DNA of 34,837 nt. Source: DASXMR01 sp036495525 (GTDB lineage: Bacteria > Actinomycetota > Actinomycetes > Streptosporangiales > Streptosporangiaceae). Below, piece by piece: positions 1 to 8,060 of this stretch. How positions within the stretch are numbered: position 1 is the first letter of the stretch; each line of letters begins with the position of its first letter. The translations under genes and the position numbers were made by a program. Under the pieces are notes generated by a model. That model worked only from the letters and a program-made list of their open reading frames with translations. It did not search any database and was not told the origin of the DNA. The DNA lies in NCBI GenBank assembly GCA_036495525.1, contig DASXMR010000009.1:1-34837 (forward strand). The letters run 5' to 3'.

Positions 1-177
1 TTCGCGCTGACGGCGAGCGGGCGAGTGCTGGCCTGGGGCGGGTTCGGCCTCGGCGACGGCTCGGACGCCGATTCGTTTGTCCCGGTCAAAGTGCTGCTCG
101 CCAGCAAGCTGCGCGCGACGGCGATCGGATCCGGCCCCGAGTCCAACTCCGCCTTCGCCATCGTGATCCCCAGGTGA
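1..177 (+). CDS. RCC1-repeat protein, 3' fragment
   Basis: This is the last 58 codons of a gene that begins before the window; the reading frame is open from base 1 to a TGA at 175-177. The translated end contains the RCC1 hallmark VLAWGGFGLGDG and the tail GSGPESNSAFAIVIPR. That tail matches the C-termini of the three RCC1 proteins downstream (GSGPDADSAFAVVTR, GAGPVSDASYAIVTRR, GSGSEADESFAIV). It is therefore the final blade of another member of the same secreted beta-propeller family. By analogy with its neighbours the full protein probably carries a signal peptide, but the N-terminus is not in view. Molecular function is unknown; RCC1 propellers are generally protein-interaction scaffolds. 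Confidence 0.85.
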   Translation, partial: FALTASGRVLAWGGFGLGDGSDADSFVPVKVLLASKLRATAIGSGPESNSAFAIVIPR

Positions 178-458
178 ACCAGCCTGCCGCAAGGACTGAT
201 CCATCACCGGGCGCCGAAGACGGCAGAAACAAGACATCAGGGGGCCCAGCTGTCTGAACTGGTCAGGTAAGGAATCTCTGGCTAAATCAGCACAGTGACA
301 CCCTTCTACCGCGCTGTTAGGTTCCCCGGCAGGACGTGCCGGCCCACCGGCCAGCCGGGCGGGCCGGCGCCGTCGGCCAGTCGGTGCGCTGGCCGGAGCG
401 GCGCTGCTCGCCGGGAACGGGGCGGCGGGCTTCCGGCACACAGGGGAGGGGAAGCACA
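178..458. other. Gene-free leader of the double-propeller RCC1 gene
   Basis: These 281 bp between two same-strand RCC1 genes hold no convincing gene. An 8-bp perfect inverted repeat (GCCGGCCC at 338-345, GGGCCGGC at 361-368) could form a hairpin in the leader. The motif TCAGGTAAG at 263-271 resembles the duplicated CCAGGTAAT sites upstream of the RCC1 gene at 5688. A longer in-frame extension from 336 lacks a ribosome binding site and has an Arg/Gly/Pro-rich non-signal sequence, so it was not used as the gene start. No clear -35/-10 pair was found. Confidence 0.5.
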
Positions 459-2978
459 ATGCTGCTGCGCAGCTATGCCATGCGCATATCGACGATTGCG
501 ATCACGGCCACGCTGGCTGTCCCGGCCGGCGCGGCGGTAGCCAGCGCCAGACCGGCAACCGCTGGCACTCGTCCCGCCAGGGTCAGCCCGGCACACTCCA
601 GCCGGAGCGGGTCGCGAGCCGGCAGCCGGCCACGGACCCTGATCACGGCGGGCAAGCTGCGCGGCTGGGGTGCGGGTTTCGGCGGGGTCGGCGACGGCAC
701 CAGGAACCAGCGCAACCGGCCCGTCGCGGTGAAGCTGCCAGCCTCGGTCAACGTCACGTCGGTCCGCTCGTCGTGCGGTCACGCGCTGGCGGTGACGACA
801 ACTGGCTCACTGCTCGGCTGGGGCGATAACTCCTTCGGCGTACTCGGCGACGGCACCAACATGCAGCGGCTGAAGCCGGTCAAGGTCGACCTGCCGACGG
901 GCACGACAGTGACGAACGTGCGCACGGGATGCCAGTTCACCATCGCGCTGACCAGCCAGGGGCAGGTGCTTGCCTGGGGCCGGGACAACGTCGGGCAGCT
1001 GGGCGACGGACACATCGGCGACAGCTTCGACAGCCTCACGCCGGTCCAGGTCAAGCTGCCAGCCGGAACCAGGGTGACCGCGATCTCGATCGGCGAGTTC
1101 ACCGGGTACGCGCTCGCCAGCACCGGGCATGTGCTCGCCTGGGGCCTCAACCAGAGCGACCAGCTCGGCATCGGGAAAAAGACCTTCGCGGTGGGCACGC
1201 CGAGGCGGGTCAAGATGCCGGCCGGTACCAGAGTGAAGTCGATCGCGGCCGGAGCCGATTTCGCCTTCGCCGTCACCGCCAGGTCGGCGCTGTTCGCCTG
1301 GGGCTTCAACGGCGACGGCCAACTCGGCAACGGCAGCACCAAGTCCCGGCTCGCGCCGGTGCGGGTGCCAGTGCACGTGCCGGGCAAGCCGGTGGGCCAT
1401 GTCACCTCGCTGGTAGCGGGCTGCTCCCACACGCTGGCGCTCACCTCAACCGGGGCGGTGCTGGCGTGGGGCTTCAACGGCAATGGCGAGCTTGGCACCG
1501 GAAACACGGCCAGGCACCACAGCCCGGTCCGGGTCGATCTGCCGGCCGGCACCAAGGCGCACGCGATCAGCGCGGGCTGCTCGTTCAGCATGGCCCTCAC
1601 CACCTCCGGACACGTGCTCACCTGGGGCAGCGGCCAGTCCGGTCAGCTGGGCATCGGCTCGACGAGCCGTCGCCTGCGCCCGGCCAGGGTCAGCTTCTCC
1701 CCCGGCCTGGTGGTGATCGGCATCGGCTCAGGGCCCGACGCCACGAACGGCTTCGCGATCGTCTTCCGGCCATGCGCCAGCTCGGCCGGCGGCGGCTGTC
1801 ACCCTGCCAGCGTCGCCGCCCCAGCGCGGTCCTGGCCGGCGGTCGCCGCCGCCACGGCTGGCACGCTCCGCGGCTGGGGCAACAACGAAAACGGCGCCCT
1901 TGGCGACGGCACCACGGCGGCGCTCCGCCGGAAAGCAGTACCGGTCCGGCTGCCCAAAGGAACCAAGGTGACCTCGGCGCGCTCCCAGTGCGGACACAGC
2001 CTGGCGGTGACAGGCAGTGGCGGCGTGCTGGCCTGGGGCCTCAATAACCTGGGCCAGCTCGGCATCGGCACCACGCAGCTTCACCGCAGTCCGGTCCGGG
2101 TGCACCTGCCGGCCGGCACCAAGGTCAGCGCCGTGCGGGCAGGCTGCAACTTCAGCATCGCGCTCACCACCAGCGGGCAGGTGCTCGCCTGGGGATTCAA
2201 CGGCAACGGCGAGCTCGGCATCGGCACCACCAAGCGGCACCTATCCCCGGTCCGCGTCCTCCTGCCGAAAGGCAGCAAGGTCACGGCCATCTCGGCCGGT
2301 GATGATCACAGCCTGGCGCTGACCAGCACGGGCAAGGTGCTCAGCTGGGGCGGTAACCAGGAAGGCCAGCTCGGCGACACGACGACCACGAGCAGGCACA
2401 AGCCTGTGCAGGTCGCCCTGCCCAACGGCACCAGGGTTAAGTCACTGGCCGCGGGAACGGTTGACAGCTTTGCGCTGACCGCGAAGTCGCAGATGTTCGC
2501 GTGGGGCGGCGACGGCGCGAGCCAGCTGGGCGACGGCCAGACCAGCAACAAAGCCACGCCTGAGCTGATTGTCTTCGAGTTCCGCGGCAACGGGCCAGGG
2601 GCGATCACGGCGCTGGCGGCCGGCTGCGGCCAGACGCTGGCGATCACCAGCAAGGGAGCGGTCCTCGCCTGGGGCGACAACTCCGCCGGCCAGCTCGGCG
2701 ACGGCACCACCACCAGCCGCACGCTGCCGGCGTTCCCCAAGTTGCCGACCGGCACCATCCCGAAGTCGGTGAGCGCCAGCTGCACGGACAGCTACGTGCT
2801 GTCCTCGACAGGTCATGTGTACGCCTTCGGCAGCAACGGAAACGGCGAGCTAGGCGACGGGAGCACGAGCGCCAGCTCAGACCTTCCGGTCAGAGTCATT
2901 CTCGGGTCAGGATTCAAGGCCACCGCGATCGGCTCGGGCCCGGACGCGGACTCGGCGTTCGCGGTGGTGACCCGGTAA
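459..2978 (+). CDS. Secreted double RCC1 beta-propeller protein
   Basis: The product is 839 aa. The ATG at 459 was chosen because GGGGAGGGG lies 7 nt upstream and a signal peptide follows immediately (MLLRSYAMRISTIAITATLA, then Ala-rich to about residue 35). Two sets of seven RCC1 blades are visible. Each blade carries a (V/L)(L/F)(A/S/G)WG-x-N core, a QLG(D/I/T)G turn and a PVxVxLPxGT strand of about 50 residues. The first propeller spans roughly residues 60-440 and the second 470-839. Between them lies a short segment with two Cys and an Ala-rich stretch. The first propeller ends GSGPDATNGFAIVF, the family's usual C-terminal tail, so the gene looks like a fusion of two tandem copies. The protein is probably extracellular; no catalytic motif, anchor or LPXTG signal was seen. 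Its stop overlaps the next ATG (TAATG), implying translational coupling. Confidence 0.88.
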   Translation: MLLRSYAMRISTIAITATLAVPAGAAVASARPATAGTRPARVSPAHSSRSGSRAGSRPRTLITAGKLRGWGAGFGGVGDGTRNQRNRPVAVKLPASVNVTSVRSSCGHALAVTTTGSLLGWGDNSFGVLGDGTNMQRLKPVKVDLPTGTTVTNVRTGCQFTIALTSQGQVLAWGRDNVGQLGDGHIGDSFDSLTPVQVKLPAGTRVTAISIGEFTGYALASTGHVLAWGLNQSDQLGIGKKTFAVGTPRRVKMPAGTRVKSIAAGADFAFAVTARSALFAWGFNGDGQLGNGSTKSRLAPVRVPVHVPGKPVGHVTSLVAGCSHTLALTSTGAVLAWGFNGNGELGTGNTARHHSPVRVDLPAGTKAHAISAGCSFSMALTTSGHVLTWGSGQSGQLGIGSTSRRLRPARVSFSPGLVVIGIGSGPDATNGFAIVFRPCASSAGGGCHPASVAAPARSWPAVAAATAGTLRGWGNNENGALGDGTTAALRRKAVPVRLPKGTKVTSARSQCGHSLAVTGSGGVLAWGLNNLGQLGIGTTQLHRSPVRVHLPAGTKVSAVRAGCNFSIALTTSGQVLAWGFNGNGELGIGTTKRHLSPVRVLLPKGSKVTAISAGDDHSLALTSTGKVLSWGGNQEGQLGDTTTTSRHKPVQVALPNGTRVKSLAAGTVDSFALTAKSQMFAWGGDGASQLGDGQTSNKATPELIVFEFRGNGPGAITALAAGCGQTLAITSKGAVLAWGDNSAGQLGDGTTTSRTLPAFPKLPTGTIPKSVSASCTDSYVLSSTGHVYAFGSNGNGELGDGSTSASSDLPVRVILGSGFKATAIGSGPDADSAFAVVTR

Positions 2979-4264
2979 TGCCGGGCATCGCTCGCCGCCC
3001 GGGAGACGGCGGCCGCGGACGGCCCGCCGGGCTCATCGCGGCCGGCGGCACCTTGGCAGCGTTCGCGTTCGCCGTCCCCGCCCACGCCGCTCCGATGGCA
3101 CAGGCCGCTCCGGCTGCTGCTGCGTCCGCTCAGATAGGGGCGAGCGCCTCGGGCAACCTGCGCGCCTGGGGAGCCAATGGCTCTGGCCAGCTTGGCGACG
3201 GGACCAGGGTGTCGCGAAACACGCCGGTGCCCGTGAAGCTGCCGGCTGGCACCAAGATCACCGCAGTCCGCGGCGGGTGCGCGTTCGGGCTGGCGGCCAC
3301 GGCTGGTGGCTCGGTCCTGTCCTGGGGGAGACTGTTCGCGCCTTCCGGCGGGCCGGCGCTCACGGCCGGCCCGCTCACGCCGGTACGGGTGCGCCTGCCC
3401 AAGGGCGTCAGGGTGAGCACGGTCCGGGCCGGCTGCGACCTCGCGCTGGCGCTGACCACCAAGGGCGGCGTGCTGGCCTGGGGCCTTGGCCGTCACGGCG
3501 CGCTCGGCAACGGCTCGGTCCGCAATCACAGCACGCCGGTCCGGGTCGCGCTGCCCCGCGGGACGAAGGTCAAGGCCATCTCGGCTGGCGGCGGCTTCGG
3601 CCTGGCCCTCACCACCACCGGTCACGTCCTGGCGTGGGGCAGCAACTTCGACGGGCAGCTCGGGGACGGCTCGACCACCGACCGCCATCGCCCGGTAAGG
3701 GTGAAGCTGCCCGCTGGCGCCCGGGTCAGCGCCATAGCCGCCGGCGGCGGTGCTTCGTTCGCGGTGACCTCCGCCGGCCTTTTTGCCTGGGGGCAGAACG
3801 ACCAGGGCCAGCTAGGCGACGGCAGCACCACCAACCAGAACCGGCCCGAGCGGATCACGCTGCCGCCTGCTGTCCAGTCAGCCGGACGCGTTACCCAGCT
3901 GGCTAGCGGCTGCCAGTTCACCATGGCACTTACCGCCCGCGGGCAGGTGCTGGCCTGGGGCACCAACTTCCGCGGCCAGCTCGGCGACGGGACCATGTCC
4001 GACAGCCATGTCGCCGTGAAGGTGGCGCTGCCGCCCGGAACGAAGGTGACCTCGATCAGCGCCGGCTGCAGCCATGCCCTGGCTCTCAACAGCGCGGGGC
4101 GAGTGCTGTCCTGGGGAACGAACGCCAACGGCGAGCTGGGCAACGGGACGCTGACCAACCGTGACCGGCCGGGCCGGGTGCACCTGGCCGCTGGCCTCAG
4201 GGCCACCGCCATCGGCGCCGGGCCGGTCAGCGACGCGAGCTATGCCATCGTGACGCGCCGATAG
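2978..4264 (+). CDS. Secreted RCC1 seven-bladed propeller protein
   Basis: The product is 428 aa. Its ATG shares one base with the stop codon of the preceding RCC1 gene (TAATG at 2976-2980), so the two are almost certainly cotranscribed and translationally coupled. The N-terminus is Arg-rich and followed by a hydrophobic Ala/Gly stretch ending PAHAAPM, a plausible signal peptide cleaved after AHA (about residue 37). Seven RCC1 blades follow from about residue 60 (LRAWGAN, VLSWGRL, VLAWGLG, VLAWGSN, LFAWGQN, VLAWGTN, VLSWGTN), enough for one closed propeller. The tail GAGPVSDASYAIVTRR matches its paralogues. No membrane anchor or enzymatic domain is visible. The ligand or partner is unknown. 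Confidence 0.87.
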   Translation: MPGIARRPGDGGRGRPAGLIAAGGTLAAFAFAVPAHAAPMAQAAPAAAASAQIGASASGNLRAWGANGSGQLGDGTRVSRNTPVPVKLPAGTKITAVRGGCAFGLAATAGGSVLSWGRLFAPSGGPALTAGPLTPVRVRLPKGVRVSTVRAGCDLALALTTKGGVLAWGLGRHGALGNGSVRNHSTPVRVALPRGTKVKAISAGGGFGLALTTTGHVLAWGSNFDGQLGDGSTTDRHRPVRVKLPAGARVSAIAAGGGASFAVTSAGLFAWGQNDQGQLGDGSTTNQNRPERITLPPAVQSAGRVTQLASGCQFTMALTARGQVLAWGTNFRGQLGDGTMSDSHVAVKVALPPGTKVTSISAGCSHALALNSAGRVLSWGTNANGELGNGTLTNRDRPGRVHLAAGLRATAIGAGPVSDASYAIVTRR

Positions 4265-4330
4265 AACGCACAAGCCCAGTGGCGGCTAGCCGATGCGCAC
4301 GGCGGCTACGCCATCGTGATCGGGGATCGG

Positions 4331-5437
4331 CTAGCAGCCGGCCAGCATCTCCCTGGCCGCACGCGTGATCTCCGGCGCGGCCGCCGCGATCCGTCCTGAG
4401 TCGGCGGTCCCGGCGAGTTCGGGCCGGCCCGCCTCGGCCAGCAGCTCGTCGATCCGGCCGAGCTGTGCGGCTAGCCAGGCGACAGGATCGCGGCTGAGCT
4501 CCACATCCCATTGCCGCTCGCGGGGCTCGCGCCCCGAGAAGCCCGGATGATAGTGCGCGCGGGAGAAGCTGCCCGGCAGGTCCGTGCTCAGCGCGAAGAG
4601 GTCCGCCCGCCAGATGGGATCGTGCAGCCGCAGCTCCCAGGCCGCGAACTCCATCGGCCCGGCCTCCTGGGTCAGCCGCTGAATCTCGACCCTGACACCG
4701 GTCTCCTCGCCATTGCCGGCGTTCTCCTGCCAGTGCTGCATGGTCAGCCCCAGCCCGGCGAAGAAGAAGCAGCGGCGCTGCAGGCCGGCCCGGCTGACCG
4801 CCCCCGCGTCCTGCAGCTCAGCCTGGACCACGGCGGCACCCTGCGCAGCGCTGTGATGATCGGCCCGCAGGTGATCAGCCGAGAACACCCGGCGCACCGC
4901 CGGCACGAAGAACTCGATCGGCTCCGAGTCATAGGCCGGGTCGAACGAGCACTGGTCGTATTGCTCGCAGAACCGCGCGCAGGCGTCGTAGTAGGGATGG
5001 CCCCGGTACCGGTCGCGCTGATGCCGGTCCTCGCCGTGGTGATGCGCGTAGTAGTACAGCTGGAAAAGGCCGTGATGGCGGACGATCCAGGCCACCTCGT
5101 CGGACACGTAGGGGGCCAGAAGGGCGGCTGCCAGCTCGGAATGGTTCTCCGGCGCGAGCATGTCGCCCAGGTCATGAAACAGGGTGGCGACCACGTACTC
5201 TTCGCTCTCGCCCGCCCTGGCGGCGCGGGTCGCCGCCTGCAGCGCGTGCTCATACCGGGTGACCTGGTATCCCTCGGTGGACTCGCGTTCCTGCTCCAGC
5301 GCGGCCAGCAGCCTGTCGGCCAGGCCGTCGGCGAGCTTGCGCTCGGCCGCACTCAGCAGCGCGTAGTCCTCCTTGGTTCCGTCAGCCATCCGGGTAAAGC
5401 TGACTGTCGCGCGGTCCACGGCCACCTCCGGCTGCAT
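4331..5437 (-). CDS. HD-domain (PhnZ-like) protein with extra C-terminal domain
   Basis: The product is 368 aa, convergent with the RCC1 gene before it. The first ~185 residues are an HD-domain protein of the PhnZ/inositol-oxygenase-like type. Visible metal-ligand candidates are H64 (YEHALQ), H88-D89 (LFHDLGD), H99, H121/H122 (RHHG) and D166 or D170. Such proteins are metal-dependent phosphohydrolases or, in PhnZ, di-iron oxygenases; the substrate here is unknown. Residues ~233-368 form a second segment I do not recognise (contains RAHYHPGF and a Trp-rich stretch), joined by a low-complexity linker. It may be a fused domain or a separate gene starting at M233 (4741) read through in frame. The ATG at 5437 was chosen because the conserved VSFTRMADGT segment starts just after it; the ribosome binding site is poor. 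Confidence 0.7.
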   Translation of the reverse strand: MQPEVAVDRATVSFTRMADGTKEDYALLSAAERKLADGLADRLLAALEQERESTEGYQVTRYEHALQAATRAARAGESEEYVVATLFHDLGDMLAPENHSELAAALLAPYVSDEVAWIVRHHGLFQLYYYAHHHGEDRHQRDRYRGHPYYDACARFCEQYDQCSFDPAYDSEPIEFFVPAVRRVFSADHLRADHHSAAQGAAVVQAELQDAGAVSRAGLQRRCFFFAGLGLTMQHWQENAGNGEETGVRVEIQRLTQEAGPMEFAAWELRLHDPIWRADLFALSTDLPGSFSRAHYHPGFSGREPRERQWDVELSRDPVAWLAAQLGRIDELLAEAGRPELAGTADSGRIAAAAPEITRAAREMLAGC

Positions 5438-5530
5438 CGGCAGTAACGGATACCTCTTACCGGCAGCACACCACATCGCTGCGCCCGCCGCCGCTGCGGC
5501 CGGCCGCGCGACCGGCCGGGCGCACGCAAG

Positions 5531-5561
5531 CCAGGTAATAGAAAGGTACTCGCCAGGTAAT
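5531..5561 (+). promoter_or_regulatory. Direct repeat CCAGGTAAT x2 upstream of RCC1 gene
   Basis: The 9-mer CCAGGTAAT occurs at 5531-5539 and again at 5553-5561, a 22-bp period equal to about two helical turns. It lies in the divergent intergenic region about 130 bp before the RCC1 start at 5688. A TANNNT box (TAGGCT, 5584-5589) lies 22 bp beyond the second copy, so the sites sit where an activator could contact RNA polymerase. A related TCAGGTAAG precedes the first complete RCC1 gene at 263-271. This is inferred from sequence pattern only. Confidence 0.35.
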
Positions 5562-5687
5562 GGTTATCCCCTGATGGCCTGGATAGGCTACGCGCGGTTA
5601 CGGTGCCTTTTAGGCGCCATGAGCGCAATGGCCGGGTCGCCAGGACGCGGACCGGCTGCGCTGGGGGCACGGGGAGGGGCTACCGCG

Positions 5688-6968
5688 ATGTCAGAATCTG
5701 GCCAGCAGTTCCAGTCGAGACGGCACCACCTGATCGCCGTGACGAGGGGGGCTGCCCTGGTGGCGGCGGCGTTGCTGGCCAGCCAGCTCAGCGTGCAGGC
5801 GAGCGCGCTGGCCAGTCAGGCCGCCCGGGCAGCACACCCGGCCGCCGGGCATCTGTGGGGCTGGGGCAGCAATGATCAGGGACAGCTCGGGGACGGCACC
5901 ATCAAGGACCACATGGTGCCCGTCCGAACCGCACTGCCTGCCGGTGTCAGGGTGAGTTCGATCCGTACCGACTGCAGCCACTCAGTCGCCATCACCGCCG
6001 TCGGCGGAGCGCTGGCGTGGGGTTTCAACGGCGACGGGCAGCTGGGCATCGGCACGATGACCAATCACCGCAAGCCAGTCCGGGTCCACCTGCCCAAAGG
6101 CGTCAAGGTGAAGGCGGTCCGGGCCGCCTGCGCCTTCGACCTCGCCCTGACGACCACCGGGCGGGTGCTGGCCTGGGGGTTCGGCGGACACGGTCAGCTC
6201 GGCGATGGCTCGCCCAGGCTGCACAAGCTGCCAGTGTTCGTCCACCTGCCGAAGGGCACCAAGGTCACGGCGATCTCCGCTGGCGGCAACCACAGCCTGG
6301 CCATCACCGCGGCTGGCCACGTACTGGCCTGGGGGGACAACGACGCGGGCCAGCTCGGTGACGGCACCACCAAGAACCGGTTCCTGCCGGTCACGGTGCA
6401 CCTGCCGAAGGGCACCAGGGCCACCGCAGTGGCCGGCGGCGAGAACCACAGCCTCGCGATGACCGGGAAGGGCCTGTTCGCGTGGGGCCTGAACTCCTCC
6501 GATCAGCTCGGCGACGGCACCAACATGAACCGGCACACGCCGGAGCACATCGTGGTCCACGTCTCGGGATCCGCGCCGGGACGGATCACGGCGCTGGCCG
6601 CCGGGTGCTTCCACTCGCTCGCGCTGACGTCCAAGGGGAAGGTGCTGGCCTGGGGCTCGAACGTGCTCGGGCAGCTCGGCGACGGCTCCAACACCTCACA
6701 TGCTGCCCCGGTCCTGGTCATGCTGCCGGCCGGCACGAAGGCGAAATCCATCAGCGCGGGCTGCGCGCACAGCCTGGCCCTCACCACCACCGGGCACGTG
6801 CTGGCGTGGGGCGACAACGGCAACGGCGAGCTCGGCATCAACAGCGAGACCGACAGCGACGTGCCGCGCAAGGTGCACCTGGCCGCCAATCTCAAGGCGA
6901 TCGCGATCGGGTCGGGCAGCGAAGCGGACGAGAGCTTCGCCATCGTCGTGCCGCTGCCGCCAGACTGA
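5688..6968 (+). CDS. Secreted RCC1 seven-bladed propeller protein
   Basis: The product is 426 aa. The ATG at 5688 is preceded by GGGGAGGGG with an 8-nt gap, almost the same ribosome binding site as the RCC1 gene at 459. A typical signal peptide follows (RRHHLIAVTRGAALVAAALL, then ASALASQA). A longer in-frame extension upstream was rejected because it has neither feature. Seven blades are present (LWGWGSN, ALAWGFN, VLAWGFG, VLAWGDN, LFAWGLN, VLAWGSN, VLAWGDN), closing one propeller. It ends GSGSEADESFAIVVPLPPD, the family tail with a short extension. It is separated from the upstream RCC1 pair only by the convergent HD-domain gene, so it belongs to the same tandem duplication. Function is unknown; likely extracellular protein-interaction scaffold. 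Confidence 0.87.
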   Translation: MSESGQQFQSRRHHLIAVTRGAALVAAALLASQLSVQASALASQAARAAHPAAGHLWGWGSNDQGQLGDGTIKDHMVPVRTALPAGVRVSSIRTDCSHSVAITAVGGALAWGFNGDGQLGIGTMTNHRKPVRVHLPKGVKVKAVRAACAFDLALTTTGRVLAWGFGGHGQLGDGSPRLHKLPVFVHLPKGTKVTAISAGGNHSLAITAAGHVLAWGDNDAGQLGDGTTKNRFLPVTVHLPKGTRATAVAGGENHSLAMTGKGLFAWGLNSSDQLGDGTNMNRHTPEHIVVHVSGSAPGRITALAAGCFHSLALTSKGKVLAWGSNVLGQLGDGSNTSHAAPVLVMLPAGTKAKSISAGCAHSLALTTTGHVLAWGDNGNGELGINSETDSDVPRKVHLAANLKAIAIGSGSEADESFAIVVPLPPD

Positions 6969-6991
6969 CCTTGGCCATGATGACCCGCAGT

Positions 6992-7021
6992 CACGGCGAG
7001 GGGCTGCCGGGGCTCGCCGTG
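6992..7021 (+). terminator. Hairpin after RCC1 gene
   Basis: CACGGCGAG at 6992-7000 pairs perfectly with CTCGCCGTG at 7013-7021 across a 12-nt loop, 23 bp after the RCC1 stop codon. No T-tract follows, so this is a GC-rich hairpin of the kind actinomycetes often place at operon ends rather than a classical intrinsic terminator. Confidence 0.4.
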
Positions 7022-7080
7022 GCCGGGCCGGCCCGCCGCTGACTGGGTCGGCGGCCGGGCTGGCAACGGCGGCGCCCGGC

Positions 7081-7086
7081 TAGAGT
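7081..7086 (+). promoter_or_regulatory. -10 box (TAGAGT), leaderless promoter
   Basis: TAGAGT fits the actinobacterial TANNNT -10 consensus and ends 7 nt before the GTG at 7094. Transcription would then begin at the start codon itself. No Shine-Dalgarno sequence is present, which agrees with leaderless translation. Confidence 0.5.
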
Positions 7087-7093
7087 CCTGATC

Positions 7094-8011
7094 GTGACAA
7101 GACCGCTCGTCGCCGTCGGCCCCGCTGCCCGCCCTTCCGCTGACCAGGCCATCAGGGCAGGCGGCGGCGAGCCGGCCCCGGTCACCGCAGCGGCCGACGC
7201 GCTGGTCTGGCTGGACTCAGCCGACGTGGCTGGCCTGCGCGAGGCGCTGGGCATCGCAACGTCGGCACGGTGGGTGCAGCTGCCGTTCGCCGGCGTGGAG
7301 AACATGGCCGCCGCCGGGCTGCTCGATCCCGCGCGGACCTGGACCTCGGCCAAGGGCGCGTTCGGCGAGCCGGTGGCCGAGCACGCGCTGATGCTCGCGA
7401 TGGCCGGACTGCGGCAGCTGCGGCAGCGGATCACCGCCCGGTCGTGGGGTGCCGCGGCAGGCCTCAGCCTGTACGACGAGCCGGTGACCATCCTCGGCAG
7501 CGGCGGGATCACCGCGCGGCTGCTCGAGCTGCTGCAGCCGATGCGCTGCCAGGTGACGGTGGTGCGAAGGCGGGCCGACCCGGTGGCCGGAGCGCTGACG
7601 CTGCCGCAGGCCAGGCTGCACGAGGCGCTGGCCACGGCCAGGGTGGTCTTCGTGGCGCTGGCGCTGACGCCGCGGACCGAGCGGATCATCGATGCCGCCG
7701 CGCTCGCCGCCATGCGGCCGGACGCGTGGCTGGTCAACGTCGCCCGCGGCCGGCACGTCGACACCCCGGCCCTGGTCAGCGCTCTGACCAGCGGCACCAT
7801 CGGCGGCGCCGCCCTGGATGTCACCGAACCTGAGCCGCTGCCTGACGGCCATCAGCTGTGGGATATGGAGAACTGCATCATCACGCCGCACACAGCGGAT
7901 ACCCCGGAAATGATGGACCACATGCTGGCGAGCCGGATCAGGGAGAACGTGGCGAGGCTCATCGCCGGGCAGCCGCTGGCCGGCCTCGTCGATCCAGCCG
8001 CCGGGTACTAG
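7094..8011 (+). CDS. D-isomer-specific 2-hydroxyacid dehydrogenase family protein
   Basis: The product is 305 aa with a GTG start and no Shine-Dalgarno but a well placed TAGAGT box. The family reduces 2-keto acids or oxidises D-2-hydroxy acids with NAD(P)H. The Rossmann nucleotide loop is GSGGIT (residues 135-140). The catalytic triad is recognisable: R218 in NVARGR, E247 in DVTEPEPLP and H266 in ITPHTADT. The N-terminal substrate domain is shorter than in classical family members, and the loop is GSGGIT rather than GxGxxG, so cofactor preference cannot be predicted. It stands alone between the RCC1 array and a convergent small membrane protein gene. Substrate unknown; the glyoxylate/hydroxypyruvate reductase-like branch is a reasonable guess. 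Confidence 0.85.
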   Translation: MTRPLVAVGPAARPSADQAIRAGGGEPAPVTAAADALVWLDSADVAGLREALGIATSARWVQLPFAGVENMAAAGLLDPARTWTSAKGAFGEPVAEHALMLAMAGLRQLRQRITARSWGAAAGLSLYDEPVTILGSGGITARLLELLQPMRCQVTVVRRRADPVAGALTLPQARLHEALATARVVFVALALTPRTERIIDAAALAAMRPDAWLVNVARGRHVDTPALVSALTSGTIGGAALDVTEPEPLPDGHQLWDMENCIITPHTADTPEMMDHMLASRIRENVARLIAGQPLAGLVDPAAGY

Positions 8012-8060
8012 CGAGTTCCGGCAGGCTCACCGCCGGCTGACCTGGCCGGGCGGTCGTGAC

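Noticed and set aside
459..6968. DNA tandem repeat or CRISPR-like array
   Set aside because: The periodicity is about 150 bp and lies in the protein (RCC1 blades); DNA copies are too diverged and there are no spacers.
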